A DNA stretch of 64,000 bases, from assembly GCA_018815245.1 (NCBI GenBank), contig JAHIXK010000008.1:233955-297954 (forward strand), read 5' to 3'. This DNA is from Gammaproteobacteria bacterium. Its GTDB lineage: Bacteria > Pseudomonadota > Gammaproteobacteria > Burkholderiales > Burkholderiaceae_B. The position numbers were made by a program, and so were the translations under genes. Shown in pieces: positions 20,923 through 29,629 of this stretch. Position 1 is the first letter of the stretch. The number at the start of each line of letters is the position of its first letter. The notes under the pieces were generated by a model. It saw only the letters and a list, made by a program, of their open reading frames with translations. It was not told the DNA's origin and did not search any database.

Positions 20923-20950
20923 AAAAGCCGCACATTTGTGCGGCTTTTGA
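20923..20950 (-). terminator. Rho-independent terminator after rpsI
   Basis: The stem GCCGCAC / GTGCGGC (20927-20933 and 20938-20944), extended by A-T pairs, is followed on the - strand by seven T residues. It ends the rplM-rpsI transcript about 50 bp after rpsI and 25 bp before the argC start. Confidence 0.87.
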
Positions 20951-20997
20951 TTGTAACCCAGCTGGGAGGGCTGCTGGGTGTATGCGTACTTTGGAAA

Positions 20998-21390
20998 TTA
21001 ACGCTTGGAGAACTGCTTGCGACGACGCGCGCCACGCAGACCCACTTTTTTACGTTCAACTTCACGTGCATCACGAGTAACCAAACCTGCTTTGGACAGG
21101 GTTGGCTTCAGTTCTGCGTCGAAGTCGATCAAAGCACGTGTCAAACCGTGACGAACCGCGCCAGCCTGGCCAGTTTCGCCGCCGCCGCGCACGTTTACCT
21201 TGATGTCAAAAGTTTCAACGTTCTCTGTCAGTACCAAAGGTTGACGAGCAACCATCTGGCCGGTTTCGCGAGCGAAGTATTCAGTCAAAGGCTTGCCGTT
21301 CACGATGAACTGGCCAGTACCTTTCTTGATAAAAACACGGGCCACTGAGCTTTTGCGGCGACCGGTTCCGTAATTGTATTCACCAATCAT
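20998..21390 (-). CDS. rpsI: 30S ribosomal protein S9
   Basis: The 130-aa protein opens with [16 protein letters not shown] and ends in the very basic [14 protein letters not shown] tail that contacts P-site tRNA, both diagnostic of S9. It lies 8 bp after rplM, the usual bacterial pairing. A strong terminator follows. Confidence 0.98.
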   Translation of the reverse strand: MIGEYNYGTGRRKSSVARVFIKKGTGQFIVNGKPLTEYFARETGQMVARQPLVLTENVETFDIKVNVRGGGETGQAGAVRHGLTRALIDFDAELKPTLSKAGLVTRDAREVERKKVGLRGARRRKQFSKR

Positions 21391-21398
21391 GGTTCACC

Positions 21399-21827
21399 TC
21401 AGATTTCAAGTGGCTTGGGTTGTTGTGCGGAATGCGGGTGCTCTGCTTCAGCGTAGATCTTCAATTTCTTGATCATCGCGTAGCCCAGAGGACCTTTTGG
21501 CAACATGCCTTTCACAGCTTTCTCCAGCGCGCGGCCGGGGAAGCGTTCCTGCATCTTGTCAAAGTTCGTTTCGTAAATACCGCCTGGGTAACCAGAGTGG
21601 CGGAAATACTTTTTGTTCAGGCCTTTGGTGCCTGTAACACGCAATTTACCGGCGTTTACAACAACAATGAAGTCGCCTGTGTCGATGTGCGGTGTGAACT
21701 CAGGTTTGTGTTTACCACGGAGGCGGCGTGCAACTTCACTGGCTACACGTCCCAACACCTTGTCGGTGCCGTCGATCACAAACCACTCTTGTTTAACCTC
21801 ACCGGGTTTCGCTGAGTAGGTTTTCAT
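21399..21827 (-). CDS. rplM: 50S ribosomal protein L13
   Basis: The 142-aa protein has the L13 features [25 protein letters not shown] N-terminus, [22 protein letters not shown], and GMLPKGPLG near the C-terminus. An AAGGA lies just before the ATG at 21827. The gene is preceded by a leader of about 110 nt containing the candidate structured element at 21864-21939 and an extended -10 promoter. Confidence 0.98.
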   Translation of the reverse strand: MKTYSAKPGEVKQEWFVIDGTDKVLGRVASEVARRLRGKHKPEFTPHIDTGDFIVVVNAGKLRVTGTKGLNKKYFRHSGYPGGIYETNFDKMQERFPGRALEKAVKGMLPKGPLGYAMIKKLKIYAEAEHPHSAQQPKPLEI

Positions 21828-21863
21828 GATTTTTCCTTAAAGATAAAAAAGTGCTTTCTTTTT

Positions 21864-21939
21864 ACCTGTCTCCCCACTTGTACATGCAGCCCGCAATTAG
21901 CTTGCGGGTCGGCAGCCGAGGGGCTCTCCCAACAGGTAA
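21864..21939 (-). ncRNA. Candidate structured 5' leader of rplM-rpsI
   Basis: On the - strand the outer stem ACCUGU (21932-21937) / ACAGGU (21864-21869) encloses a second pairing CCCC (21920-21923) / GGGG (21872-21875), a small hairpin UCGG-CUG-CCGA, and the hairpin CCCGCAA-GCUAA-UUGCGGG (21890-21908). Together they look like a closed multi-branch junction. The predicted transcription start falls at its first bases. L13 is known to autoregulate rplM-rpsI in E. coli; that this element serves that role is inference. I do not recognise it as a named RNA family. Confidence 0.5.
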
Positions 21940-21945
21940 CCCGCG

Positions 21946-21955
21946 ATTTTAGCAA
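21946..21955 (-). promoter_or_regulatory. Extended -10 promoter of rplM
   Basis: On the - strand, TGC-TAAAAT (the -10 hexamer covers 21946-21951) is a good extended -10 element. No strong -35 is visible. The predicted start is about 21939, immediately before the structured leader. Confidence 0.5.
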
Positions 21956-21992
21956 ATTTTTTTGCTTTCGGTTAAACTTTTTTAGGTTCTGG

Positions 21993-22029
21993 ATAAAAAA
22001 AACCCAAGCACTGTGAGGTGCTTGGGTTT
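21993..22029 (-). terminator. Strong terminator of the candidate sRNA
   Basis: The 12-bp stem AAACCCAAGCAC / GTGCTTGGGTTT (22000-22011 and 22018-22029) with loop TGTGAG is followed, on the - strand, by an unbroken T run. No - strand protein gene lies upstream until coq7, which is separated from it by osmC on the + strand, so it most likely ends a non-coding transcript. Confidence 0.75.
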
Positions 22030-22120
22030 AATCCACCAAAGGAGGAGGGTGGAGGAGACAACTTTGCACTGAGGAGGAAACTCTGCGACAAGTGTTTCGT
22101 GGTTCATCCCAGTGACTACA
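21995..22120 (-). ncRNA. Candidate small RNA with CU-rich loops
   Basis: This - strand unit has its own promoter and terminator and no convincing reading frame. Two hairpins precede the terminator. One is UCCACC (22048-22053) / GGUGGA (22032-22037), holding the loop CUCCUCCUUU. The other has GCAGAG pairing with CUC-UGC around a UUUCCUC loop (about 22066-22086). A third CUCCUCC motif lies between them. Such loops could pair with Shine-Dalgarno sequences, as proposed for CCUCCUCCC-motif sRNAs of alphaproteobacteria. The function is inference. Confidence 0.5.
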
Positions 22121-22126
22121 ATTCAA

Positions 22127-22155
22127 ATTCTAGAGAATTTTCTGTTGCGGCGCAA
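22127..22155 (-). promoter_or_regulatory. Putative promoter of the candidate sRNA
   Basis: On the - strand, TTGCGC (22150-22155) and TAGAAT (22127-22132) are 17 bp apart. The -10 matches consensus in 5 of 6 positions, the -35 in 3. The predicted start is near 22120. The surrounding sequence is AT-rich, so a chance match is possible. Confidence 0.4.
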
Positions 22156-22366
22156 GAGTTGATTTTATTTGTCCGAAAAAAGCAACTTGTAATAAAATTT
22201 TAAACCAATAAAAAAATATTTAATAAAAACAATGTGTTGTTGTTTATAAAAGTGACTGGTTGGTTATTTTTTTTAGGTCTGCCTTGAAATAGAGGGGTTT
22301 TTCAGTTTCTATTCAACAATTATTGTGCGCGGCACAATGAGTGATTAATCATAAAGAAGGAGTTTT

Positions 22367-22789
22367 ATGGAAGCCGAAGTCAGTTGGTCCGGGTTGCCCG
22401 GCATGTCATTCGTGGCCACCACCGGAAGTGGTCATATGTTGTGTATGGATGGTGCCCCCGATGGTGGTGGCAATAACCTGGCCCCTCGCCCCATGGAAGT
22501 GGTGCTGGTGGGCACGGGTGCGTGTACTGCTTACGATGTGGTGCTGATTTTGCGCAAAAGCGGGCAAGACATTCGTGATTGCAAAGTGAAAATGAGCGCC
22601 GAACGTGCAGAAGAGGCCCCCAAGGTGTTCACCCGGATCAATTTTCACTTTCAGGTGATTGGCCGCGGCCTCAAGCCCAACCTGGTCGACCGCGCCATTA
22701 AGCTGTCGCATGAAAAGTATTGTTCAGCGTCCGCCATGCTTGGGAAAACTGCCGAATTGGTGTTTACGCACGAAATTATTGAAGATTAA
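22367..22789 (+). CDS. OsmC/Ohr family protein
   Basis: This 140-aa protein has the OsmC fold signatures: a cysteine in VLVGTGACTAYDVV (about residue 54) and a second in EKYCSASAML (about residue 120), the pair used to reduce organic peroxides. The spacing and the short length resemble the YhfA-like subgroup rather than Ohr, so the exact substrate is uncertain. AAGGAG sits just before the ATG. It converges with coq7 and their stop codons overlap. Confidence 0.88.
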   Translation: MEAEVSWSGLPGMSFVATTGSGHMLCMDGAPDGGGNNLAPRPMEVVLVGTGACTAYDVVLILRKSGQDIRDCKVKMSAERAEEAPKVFTRINFHFQVIGRGLKPNLVDRAIKLSHEKYCSASAMLGKTAELVFTHEIIED

Positions 22790-23463
22790 ATTTTCTGCGC
22801 CAGTGTGGTCATGACCTTTGACATGGCGGTCATGGCCAACTTCACAGGCATGGGCAGGTTGTTTGCCCCTTGCTCAATGGCGGTTTGTCCATGCTCAATC
22901 TCGTCTTGCCGCATTTGCTCAAGAATGGCACGCGATTGCTGGTCGCCTGCAGGCAGCCTGCCCAAGTGGTCATTCAGGTGCTTTTCAACCTGCTTCTCGG
23001 TTTCAGCCATAAAGCCCAGGCTTACCTTGTCGCCTAGTGTGCCCGCCACAAAGCCCAGGGCAAATGCGCCGCCGTACCAAAACGGGTTCAGAAGGCTGGG
23101 GCGCGCGTCCAGCTGGTCAAGCCGTTCCTGCGTCCAGGCCAGATGGTCTGCTTCTTCCTTCGCTGCGTGCTCAAACAGTGCTTTTTTTTCCGGATCGCGA
23201 CTGGCCAAGGCCTGTGCCTGATAAAGCGCTTGTGCACAAATTTCGCCCACGTGGTTCACGCGCATCAGGCCAATCACTTGCGCTTTTTCGGTGTCGGTCA
23301 AGTGGTTTTGTGCCAGATTCCGTCCTGCCGGGTTGGGGCGTTGGGCCACAGGTGTGGCCGCCAGGGTTTTCAGGGCTTTGTCGACCTCGCCCAGCACAGC
23401 GTCGATCGATGGAAGCCTGGGGAAGGCGGGGAATTTTGGAAAGCGGGAACCTTGATTTGGCAT
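22786..23463 (-). CDS. coq7: 2-octaprenyl-3-methyl-6-methoxy-1,4-benzoquinol hydroxylase (Coq7 type)
   Basis: Coq7 is a di-iron monooxygenase that hydroxylates demethoxyubiquinol, the job done by flavin-dependent UbiF in E. coli. The ferritin-like core has iron ligands in [14 protein letters not shown] (Glu), [13 protein letters not shown] (E-E-x-x-H) and the C-terminal [11 protein letters not shown] helix. The 225-aa length includes an N-terminal extension of about 60 residues seen in betaproteobacterial members. Its presence is a taxonomic hint. Confidence 0.93.
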   Translation of the reverse strand: MPNQGSRFPKFPAFPRLPSIDAVLGEVDKALKTLAATPVAQRPNPAGRNLAQNHLTDTEKAQVIGLMRVNHVGEICAQALYQAQALASRDPEKKALFEHAAKEEADHLAWTQERLDQLDARPSLLNPFWYGGAFALGFVAGTLGDKVSLGFMAETEKQVEKHLNDHLGRLPAGDQQSRAILEQMRQDEIEHGQTAIEQGANNLPMPVKLAMTAMSKVMTTLAQKI

Positions 23464-23625
23464 TACTGCGCACCAATCCTGTGTTTTTTCAACGAAGCCT
23501 TCATTTTAGCAAGGGATGCAAGTAAAATCCGCCCCAACGCGCAACGATTTACAACGTCCCCGTGTTGGCTCCTGTTTCTGCTCAGAAACAGGTCTGCTTC
23601 ATGGTGGCAAACTTTCAGGCTAACC

Positions 23626-24969
23626 ATGACTTCCAAGAAAAAGCTCTTCATCAAAACCTTTGGCTGCCAGATGAACGAGTACGATTCCGACAAAATGGCC
23701 GATGTGCTGGGCGACTCCGAAGGTTTGGAGCGCACGAACAACCCCGAAGAGGCCGATGTCATTTTGTTCAACACCTGTTCTGTGCGCGAAAAGGCGCAGG
23801 AAAAAGTGTTCAGCGATTTGGGTCGTGTGAAGCACCTGAAAAAATCCAACCCCAACCTGATTATCGGTGTGGGCGGTTGTGTGGCCAGCCAGGAAGGCAG
23901 GGCCATTGTGGAGCGCGCACCTTATGTGGACGTGGTGTTTGGTCCCCAAACCCTGCACCGGTTGCCCCAATTAATCCAGAAGCGCCGTGAAACCCATCGC
24001 TCGCAGGTTGATATTTCTTTCCCTGAAATCGAGAAATTCGACAACTTGCCCTTGGCCAAAAATACAGGTGCTTCAGCGTTTGTGTCCATCATGGAGGGTT
24101 GCAGCAAGTATTGCAGTTTCTGTGTGGTGCCTTACACCCGCGGCGAAGAAATTTCCCGCCCCTTCGACGACGTGCTCACGGAAATTGCAGATTTGGCCGA
24201 CCAGGGCGTGAAAGAACTCAATTTGCTGGGTCAAAACGTGAACGCCTACCGCGGCAAAATGGGCGATACCGCTGAGATTGCCGATTTTGCGCTGCTGCTC
24301 GAATATGTGTCTGAAGTACCGGGCATTGAGCGAATTCGTTTCACCACCTCGCACCCCAAGGAATTTGGCCCGCGCCTTATCGAGGCCTACGCCAGGCTAC
24401 CCAAGCTGGTGGATCACCTCCACTTGCCGGTTCAGGCGGGTTCAGACCGCATTCTGGCTGCCATGAAGCGCGGCTATACCGCGCTGGAATACAAATCGAT
24501 TATTCGCAAGTTGCGGGAAATTCGACCCAGTATTGCCCTGTCGTCTGATTTCATCGTGGGGTTTCCCGGTGAAACTGAAGCCGATTTCGAGAAAACCATG
24601 GATTTGATCAACGCGGTGGGTTTTGATACCTCATTTTCCTTTGTGTACAGTCCGCGTCCGGGTACGCCCGCAGCAGACCTTGAGGATGGCGTGGACCATG
24701 CCACAAAACTGAAACGTTTGGCCCGCTTGCAAAAAACGATCCAAGATCATGCCACCAGCATCAGCAAGTCCATGGTAGGTTCTCGCCAGAAAGTGTTGGT
24801 TGAAGGGCCTTCCAAAAAAGACCCTGCAGAATTGGCAGGTCGAACCGAGAACAATCGTGTTGTCAACTTTGCCGGAAACTCCAGAATGGTGGGGCAAATC
24901 GTTGAGCTGGATATTGTGGAGGCCTACCCGAACTCCTTGCGTGGGCAGGTGCCCATTGCGGCTGCCTGA
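23626..24969 (+). CDS. miaB: tRNA-2-methylthio-N6-dimethylallyladenosine synthase
   Basis: MiaB adds the methylthio group to i6A37 made by MiaA. The 447-aa radical-SAM enzyme has the UPF0004 cysteines ([29 protein letters not shown]), the radical-SAM C-x3-C-x2-C motif in [17 protein letters not shown] near residue 157, and a C-terminal TRAM domain ending about 5 residues before the stop. The open frame extends back to 23143 through coq7, but the ATG at 23626 gives the family start [15 protein letters not shown]. Its two clusters would need carriers such as ErpA. Confidence 0.95.
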   Translation: MTSKKKLFIKTFGCQMNEYDSDKMADVLGDSEGLERTNNPEEADVILFNTCSVREKAQEKVFSDLGRVKHLKKSNPNLIIGVGGCVASQEGRAIVERAPYVDVVFGPQTLHRLPQLIQKRRETHRSQVDISFPEIEKFDNLPLAKNTGASAFVSIMEGCSKYCSFCVVPYTRGEEISRPFDDVLTEIADLADQGVKELNLLGQNVNAYRGKMGDTAEIADFALLLEYVSEVPGIERIRFTTSHPKEFGPRLIEAYARLPKLVDHLHLPVQAGSDRILAAMKRGYTALEYKSIIRKLREIRPSIALSSDFIVGFPGETEADFEKTMDLINAVGFDTSFSFVYSPRPGTPAADLEDGVDHATKLKRLARLQKTIQDHATSISKSMVGSRQKVLVEGPSKKDPAELAGRTENNRVVNFAGNSRMVGQIVELDIVEAYPNSLRGQVPIAAA

Positions 24970-25030
24970 TTTCGTCATTTTTTTCGGTTATCCTTAGGGT
25001 GTTACCTTCAGTAGAGGTTTATCCTCCCGT

Positions 25031-25945
25031 ATGTCCGAATCGAGTCCGTCGCAGGCCCCCAACAAAAAAGAAAGGAGCCTGCTAGAACGCCTTTCATGGC
25101 TCCTTCTTCGCGAGCCCGAAGACCGGGAACAGCTCTTCGAAATGCTGCATCAGGCCCACGAGCGCAATTTGCTCGACGCGGATGCGCTGTCCATGATCGA
25201 GGGGGTGATGCAGGTCAGTGAACTTTCTGCCCGCGACATCATGGTGCCCCGTGCCCAGATGGATGCCATCAACGCCGAGGATTCGATTGACCAAATTGTG
25301 GCCTTTGCCGTTGAAAAAGCCCATTCCCGTTTCCCGGTTTACGATGGTGAACGCGACAACGTGATCGGCGTGTTGCTGGCCAAAGACCTGTTGCGAATTC
25401 ATGCAGACGCCGAGGTTAAGTTGCGCGACATGCTGCGCCCGGCAGTGTTTATTCCTGAAAGCAAACGTTTGAATGTGCTGTTGCATGACTTTCGCTTGAA
25501 CCGCAACCACATTGCGCTGGTGGTGGATGAATACGGTGGCGTGGCGGGTTTGGTGACCATTGAAGATGTGCTTGAGCAAATTGTGGGTGATATTGAAGAC
25601 GAATATGACTTTGATGACGACGCCGACAACATTGTGAGCATGGAAAACGCCCAGGCTGGTTTGTACAGGGTGAAGGCCTTGACGACGATTGAGCAGTTCA
25701 ATGAAGCTTTTGGCACCGCATTTTCGAATGAACATGCCGACACGGTTGGTGGGTTACTGACCGATCATTTGGCACATGTGCCCAGTCGTGGTGAGGTCAT
25801 CGAATTGTTTCCCATGCGTTTTGAAATACTTCGAGCCGATGCGCGTTTGGTGCACTTGTTAAAGGTTCAGCGAATGGAACCAGACGCGGACGACAACAAT
25901 TCCGGTAATTCAACCCAGTCCCTTGATACCGACAGGCACTCCTGA
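25031..25945 (+). CDS. corC: CorC/HlyC family CBS-domain protein
   Basis: The 304-aa cytosolic protein has a CBS pair (about residues 65-190, including RDIMVPRAQMDAI, HSRFPVYDGERDNVIGVLLAKDLL and VVDEYGGVAGLVTIEDVLEQIVGDIEDEYD) followed by a CorC/HlyC transporter-associated domain. There is no DUF21 membrane part, as in E. coli YbeX. Proposed roles are magnesium/cobalt efflux and, for YbeX, ribosome maturation. Its TGA overlaps the lnt ATG. Unusually, ybeZ and ybeY do not lie between miaB and this gene. Confidence 0.9.
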   Translation: MSESSPSQAPNKKERSLLERLSWLLLREPEDREQLFEMLHQAHERNLLDADALSMIEGVMQVSELSARDIMVPRAQMDAINAEDSIDQIVAFAVEKAHSRFPVYDGERDNVIGVLLAKDLLRIHADAEVKLRDMLRPAVFIPESKRLNVLLHDFRLNRNHIALVVDEYGGVAGLVTIEDVLEQIVGDIEDEYDFDDDADNIVSMENAQAGLYRVKALTTIEQFNEAFGTAFSNEHADTVGGLLTDHLAHVPSRGEVIELFPMRFEILRADARLVHLLKVQRMEPDADDNNSGNSTQSLDTDRHS

Positions 25946-27477
25946 TGTTTCCTCTTGTCGTTGGCGCCGTGTTGGGCGCCCCTTGGGTGCTGTCTTTTGC
26001 CCCCGTCTCCTGGTGGTGGCTGGGGCTGGTTCTTGTCACCGCCTTGCCTTGGGTTGCCCTGAAAACCAGTCGCCCCTGGCTGGCCGGTCTGGCTTTCGGT
26101 TGGTCTGCTTATGGCATTGGGGTGTCGTGGTTGCACATCAGTCTGCACACCTATGGCGGTTTGCCTTCCCCGCTGGCCTGGGCGGCAGTGGCTGCATTTA
26201 CTTTTTATCTGGCTTTGTTTTCAGCATTGGCCGTGTGGCTTTACTGCCGGTTTTTTGCCAAAAATCCATCGCCAAATGCAACCGTGTTCAATGCATTGTT
26301 GTGGGCCGCGTTGTGGACATTCTTTGAATGGGCGCGCGGCACTCTCATGACCGGTTTTGCCTGGCTGGGCCTGGGCGATGCGTTTGTGGATTCCCCTTTC
26401 GCCAACTTGTTGCCCTGGTTGGGCAACCATGGGGCTTTGTTTATTCTTATGTTGTTGGGACATTTGCTGGTTTCAATGGTGTTGGGCCGGCAGTTGCGCA
26501 CCGCAATCGTGTTTGGTGCGCTTGTTGCCGGAACCGCCGGGCTGATCCAGCTGCCCACGCCAACCCAAAGTGCCGGCACGCTGCCTGTGGTGGGTGTGCA
26601 AACGAATGTGGACCAAAGTATCAAGTTTGATCCGGATTTGATTGTATTCAACATGCAAAAGGCTTTTGCCTTGGGCGATGTGGCAAAGCAGCAGCTTTCA
26701 GGCACAGGTGGCTTGCTTGTTTTTCCCGAAACCGTCAACCCGCTGGTGTGGACCGACACCCCTGTGGACTGGCAAACCCGTTTTCGCGACTTTGCCACAC
26801 CAAACCACACCACCGTGATCATGGGCTCGGCGATTCAGGAAGGCCCGCGCTACTACAATTCGATCGTCATGTTTCAGGGCGACGAGGCACTCGAGGACCT
26901 TGAGGTGCCAAAGACGCGCCATGACAAACGCCATTTGGTGCCGTTTGGTGAATTCATTCCCTTGGGTTTCAAGTGGTTTGTGGCCATGTTGAACATGCCC
27001 ATGGGCGAATTTACTTCTGGTACTGGCCCACTGCAACCGTTCATGGTTCAAGGCAATGCATTGGCCTCCACGGTATGTTACGAAGACATTTTCAGTGGCG
27101 AATTTGCCCGGTTGGTGGCCAACTCCACACAAGAACCCACCGCGTTCGTGAATTTGAGTAACCTCGCCTGGTTCCGGCAATCCTGGGCGCTGGATCAGCA
27201 TGCCCAGATGGGTCGAACCCGTTCGGCCGAACATCGCAAACCCGGTTTGCGGGTCACCAACACCGGCTTGTCGGGTTTGGTGGATGAAAAAGGCCGCTGG
27301 GTTGAAAAAGCTGCGCCCGGTCAGGCTTTGGTGTGGTCGGGGCAAATCGAAGGGCGGTTGGGGCAAACCTTCTTTGCGAAGTGGGGCGATCGCCTGTGGT
27401 TTTCCATCTGGGGAGCAGTCCTTCTACTGCTGTGCGTGCGTGAATGGCGCTTGAAGGCTTACAATAGAGCCCATTAA
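25945..27477 (+). CDS. lnt: Apolipoprotein N-acyltransferase
   Basis: Lnt adds the third acyl chain to lipoproteins in the inner membrane. The 510-aa protein begins with about six hydrophobic helices and then has a periplasmic nitrilase domain with the catalytic triad: Glu in LLVFPETVNP, Lys in KRHLVPFGEFIP, and Cys in STVCYEDIFSG. A final membrane helix ends near the C-terminus. It is coupled to corC by a one-base stop/start overlap. Confidence 0.94.
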   Translation: MFPLVVGAVLGAPWVLSFAPVSWWWLGLVLVTALPWVALKTSRPWLAGLAFGWSAYGIGVSWLHISLHTYGGLPSPLAWAAVAAFTFYLALFSALAVWLYCRFFAKNPSPNATVFNALLWAALWTFFEWARGTLMTGFAWLGLGDAFVDSPFANLLPWLGNHGALFILMLLGHLLVSMVLGRQLRTAIVFGALVAGTAGLIQLPTPTQSAGTLPVVGVQTNVDQSIKFDPDLIVFNMQKAFALGDVAKQQLSGTGGLLVFPETVNPLVWTDTPVDWQTRFRDFATPNHTTVIMGSAIQEGPRYYNSIVMFQGDEALEDLEVPKTRHDKRHLVPFGEFIPLGFKWFVAMLNMPMGEFTSGTGPLQPFMVQGNALASTVCYEDIFSGEFARLVANSTQEPTAFVNLSNLAWFRQSWALDQHAQMGRTRSAEHRKPGLRVTNTGLSGLVDEKGRWVEKAAPGQALVWSGQIEGRLGQTFFAKWGDRLWFSIWGAVLLLLCVREWRLKAYNRAH

Positions 27478-27502
27478 ATCAACCTCAAGAATTTACATTG
27501 CC

Positions 27503-28627
27503 ATGTCAATAAGTCCAATCAACGAAATTGTTGAAGAAATGCGCGCGGGCCGCATGGTTATTCTGGTCGATGAAGAAGACCGCGAAAACGAGGGCGACCT
27601 TGTGCTGGCGGCCGATTTTGTCACGCCTGAAGCCATCAATTTCATGGCCAAATACGGCCGTGGCCTGATTTGCCTGACCTTGACCGAAGCGCGTTGCCGT
27701 GAACTGGGCCTGCGCCCCATGGTGGCAGCAAACGGTTCGTCACATGGCACCAATTTTACTGTGTCCATTGAAGCAGCCGAAGGCGTGTCCACGGGCATTT
27801 CTGCGGCAGACCGTTCCCACACCATTCGTGTGGCGGTGAACAAAAATTCAAAGCCCGAAGATTTGGTGCAACCTGGTCACATTTTCCCCTTGACGGCAGT
27901 CAATGGTGGCGTGCTGATGCGCGCCGGCCATACAGAGGCGGGTTGTGATCTGTCGGCCATGGCCGGTTTAAGCCCAGCCTCAGTGATCTGCGAGATCATG
28001 AAAGACGACGGCAGTATGGCCCGTTTGCCTGATCTGATTGAATTTGCCAAAGAACACAATTTGAAAATCGGCACCATTGCCGATTTGATTCAGTACCGCA
28101 GCACCAAAGAATCGCTGATCGAGCGCATGCATGAACGCGTCATCGACACCGTTCAGGGCCAGTTCAATTGCATTTCCTTTCGCGACAAGCCCACGGGCAG
28201 TGCGCACTTCGCACTGGTGTACGGGCAGTTGAATCCGGACACTGAGGCTTTGGTGCGCGTGCACGAGCCCACTTCGCTGATCGATTTTCTGGAGGTGAAC
28301 TTGTCCGAGCACTCGTTCTCCATTCCTGCCGCCATGAAGAAAGTGGTTGAAGAAGGTTCGGGAGTAATCGTGTTACTGAATTGTGATGTGTCTTCTGACC
28401 GCCTGCTGGGTCAGTTTGCGTCCCTCGACGACATCGAGCAGCGTGGTACCACGGCGCGCAAGGGCGCGGGCTCAAACCCTGACCTTCGCACTTATGGTAT
28501 CGGCGCGCAAATTCTACGCGATCTGGGTGTAAACAAAATGAAATTGCTGTCCCGACCACGGAAAATGCCAAGCATGACCGGGTTTGATTTGGAAGTGTCA
28601 GGTTATGTCAACGGAGAAACGAAATGA
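27503..28627 (+). CDS. ribBX: 3,4-dihydroxy-2-butanone 4-phosphate synthase with degenerate GTP cyclohydrolase II domain (RibBX-like)
   Basis: The N-terminal half (residues 1-205) is a full DHBP synthase, with VDEEDRENEGDLVLAA and the RAGHTEAGCDL substrate loop; it makes the four-carbon unit of riboflavin from ribulose-5-phosphate. The C-terminal half aligns with GTP cyclohydrolase II, but the zinc-binding cysteine segment (normally a GD-x-GS-x-RCDC type motif) is replaced by PTSLIDFLEVNLSEHSFS around residues 254-272 with no cysteine. On family knowledge this is the RibBX form, lacking cyclohydrolase activity. Its stop overlaps the ribH start (ATGA). Confidence 0.9.
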   Translation: MSISPINEIVEEMRAGRMVILVDEEDRENEGDLVLAADFVTPEAINFMAKYGRGLICLTLTEARCRELGLRPMVAANGSSHGTNFTVSIEAAEGVSTGISAADRSHTIRVAVNKNSKPEDLVQPGHIFPLTAVNGGVLMRAGHTEAGCDLSAMAGLSPASVICEIMKDDGSMARLPDLIEFAKEHNLKIGTIADLIQYRSTKESLIERMHERVIDTVQGQFNCISFRDKPTGSAHFALVYGQLNPDTEALVRVHEPTSLIDFLEVNLSEHSFSIPAAMKKVVEEGSGVIVLLNCDVSSDRLLGQFASLDDIEQRGTTARKGAGSNPDLRTYGIGAQILRDLGVNKMKLLSRPRKMPSMTGFDLEVSGYVNGETK

Positions 28628-29133
28628 GCATCAGTCCAGGAAGTGTGCCTGCTAATTTGAACGGCGATGGCATTCGTGTGGGCGTGGTTCAGGCCCGCTT
28701 CAACGAAGAAATCACCAACGGCCTTTGGGCTGCCTGCTGCAGTGAATTGCTGCGTTTGGGTGTGTTGAACGAAGACATTCTTCACATCACCGTGCCAGGC
28801 GCGATGGAAATTCCCATTGCCTTGCAGCGCTTGGCGTTTTCAGGTGAATTCGATGCGCTTATTGCGTTGGGTGCCGTGATCAAGGGCGACACCTACCATT
28901 TTGAGATTGTGTGTGGCGAAAGTGCGCGCGGTGTTTCCAGCGTGGCCTTGGCACACGACGTACCTGTGGTCAACATGGTGTTGACCACCTACACGGAAGA
29001 CCAGGCCATTGAGCGAATTGAAGACAAAGGTGTCAGCGCAGCCCGCTGTGCAGTTGAAATGGGCAACCTCATGATGGCTTTGGATGACAACCTGCCTGGC
29101 GTGGACGACGACGAGGCAGAAGACGATGAGTGA
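28624..29133 (+). CDS. ribH: 6,7-dimethyl-8-ribityllumazine synthase
   Basis: Lumazine synthase condenses the DHBP made by the preceding gene with the pyrimidine intermediate. The 169-aa protein has [38 protein letters not shown] and [14 protein letters not shown], all typical. It ends in an acidic DDDEAEDDE tail that overlaps the nusB start by 8 bp. Confidence 0.96.
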   Translation: MSISPGSVPANLNGDGIRVGVVQARFNEEITNGLWAACCSELLRLGVLNEDILHITVPGAMEIPIALQRLAFSGEFDALIALGAVIKGDTYHFEIVCGESARGVSSVALAHDVPVVNMVLTTYTEDQAIERIEDKGVSAARCAVEMGNLMMALDDNLPGVDDDEAEDDE

Positions 29134-29614
29134 AGTCCGCAAGCCTGATTCAGGGAAAAGGCAAGGCCACACCCGCAACGCGCGCCGCCGTTCGCGCGAG
29201 TTGGCGCTTCAAGGGTTGTACCAATGGTTCTTGAACCCCAGCGATGTGGGTGAAATTGATGCGCACATTCGTGATGCCCCCGGTTTCGACAAAGCCGACC
29301 GCGACCATTACGAATCGTTGTTGCATGGGTCAGTGCATCATCTCGAGGATTTAATGCATCAAATACAGCCTTTCATTGATCGCCCTTGGGGCGAGCTCAG
29401 CCCGGTTGAAAAAGCAGTGCTGGTGTTGGCCAGCCATGAAATGAATACCCATTCGGAAATTCCCTATCGGGTTGTCATCAATGAAGCGGTGGAACTGACC
29501 AAAACTTTCGGCGGTACCGATGCATTCAAGTTTGTGAATGGCGTGCTCGACAAAGTAGCCGCGCAGGCTCGTGACACGGAAATCAAAGCACAGTCCAACG
29601 TCCAGTCCAGCTAA
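29126..29614 (+). CDS. nusB: Transcription antitermination factor NusB
   Basis: NusB binds boxA of rRNA leader transcripts with S10. The 162-aa protein has the arginine-rich [17 protein letters not shown]-terminus, [15 protein letters not shown] in the middle, and [27 protein letters not shown] at the end, which are the family signatures. The ATG at 29126 lies within the end of ribH. The ribBX-ribH-nusB-thiL order matches that of many proteobacteria. Confidence 0.95.
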   Translation: MSEVRKPDSGKRQGHTRNARRRSRELALQGLYQWFLNPSDVGEIDAHIRDAPGFDKADRDHYESLLHGSVHHLEDLMHQIQPFIDRPWGELSPVEKAVLVLASHEMNTHSEIPYRVVINEAVELTKTFGGTDAFKFVNGVLDKVAAQARDTEIKAQSNVQSS

Positions 29615-29629
29615 ATCGCGAGGGGCGTT

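Noticed and set aside
22030..22120. Reading the candidate sRNA on the + strand as a CsrB/RsmZ-like RNA, since its loops then show AGGA and GGA
   Set aside because: The promoter and the T-run terminator both point to the - strand; no + strand terminator was found. It remains an alternative if transcription data disagree.
22018..22203. A 61-codon + strand frame within the rplM upstream gap
   Set aside because: It begins inside the terminator stem, lacks an SD and runs through the sRNA promoter; no sign of coding.
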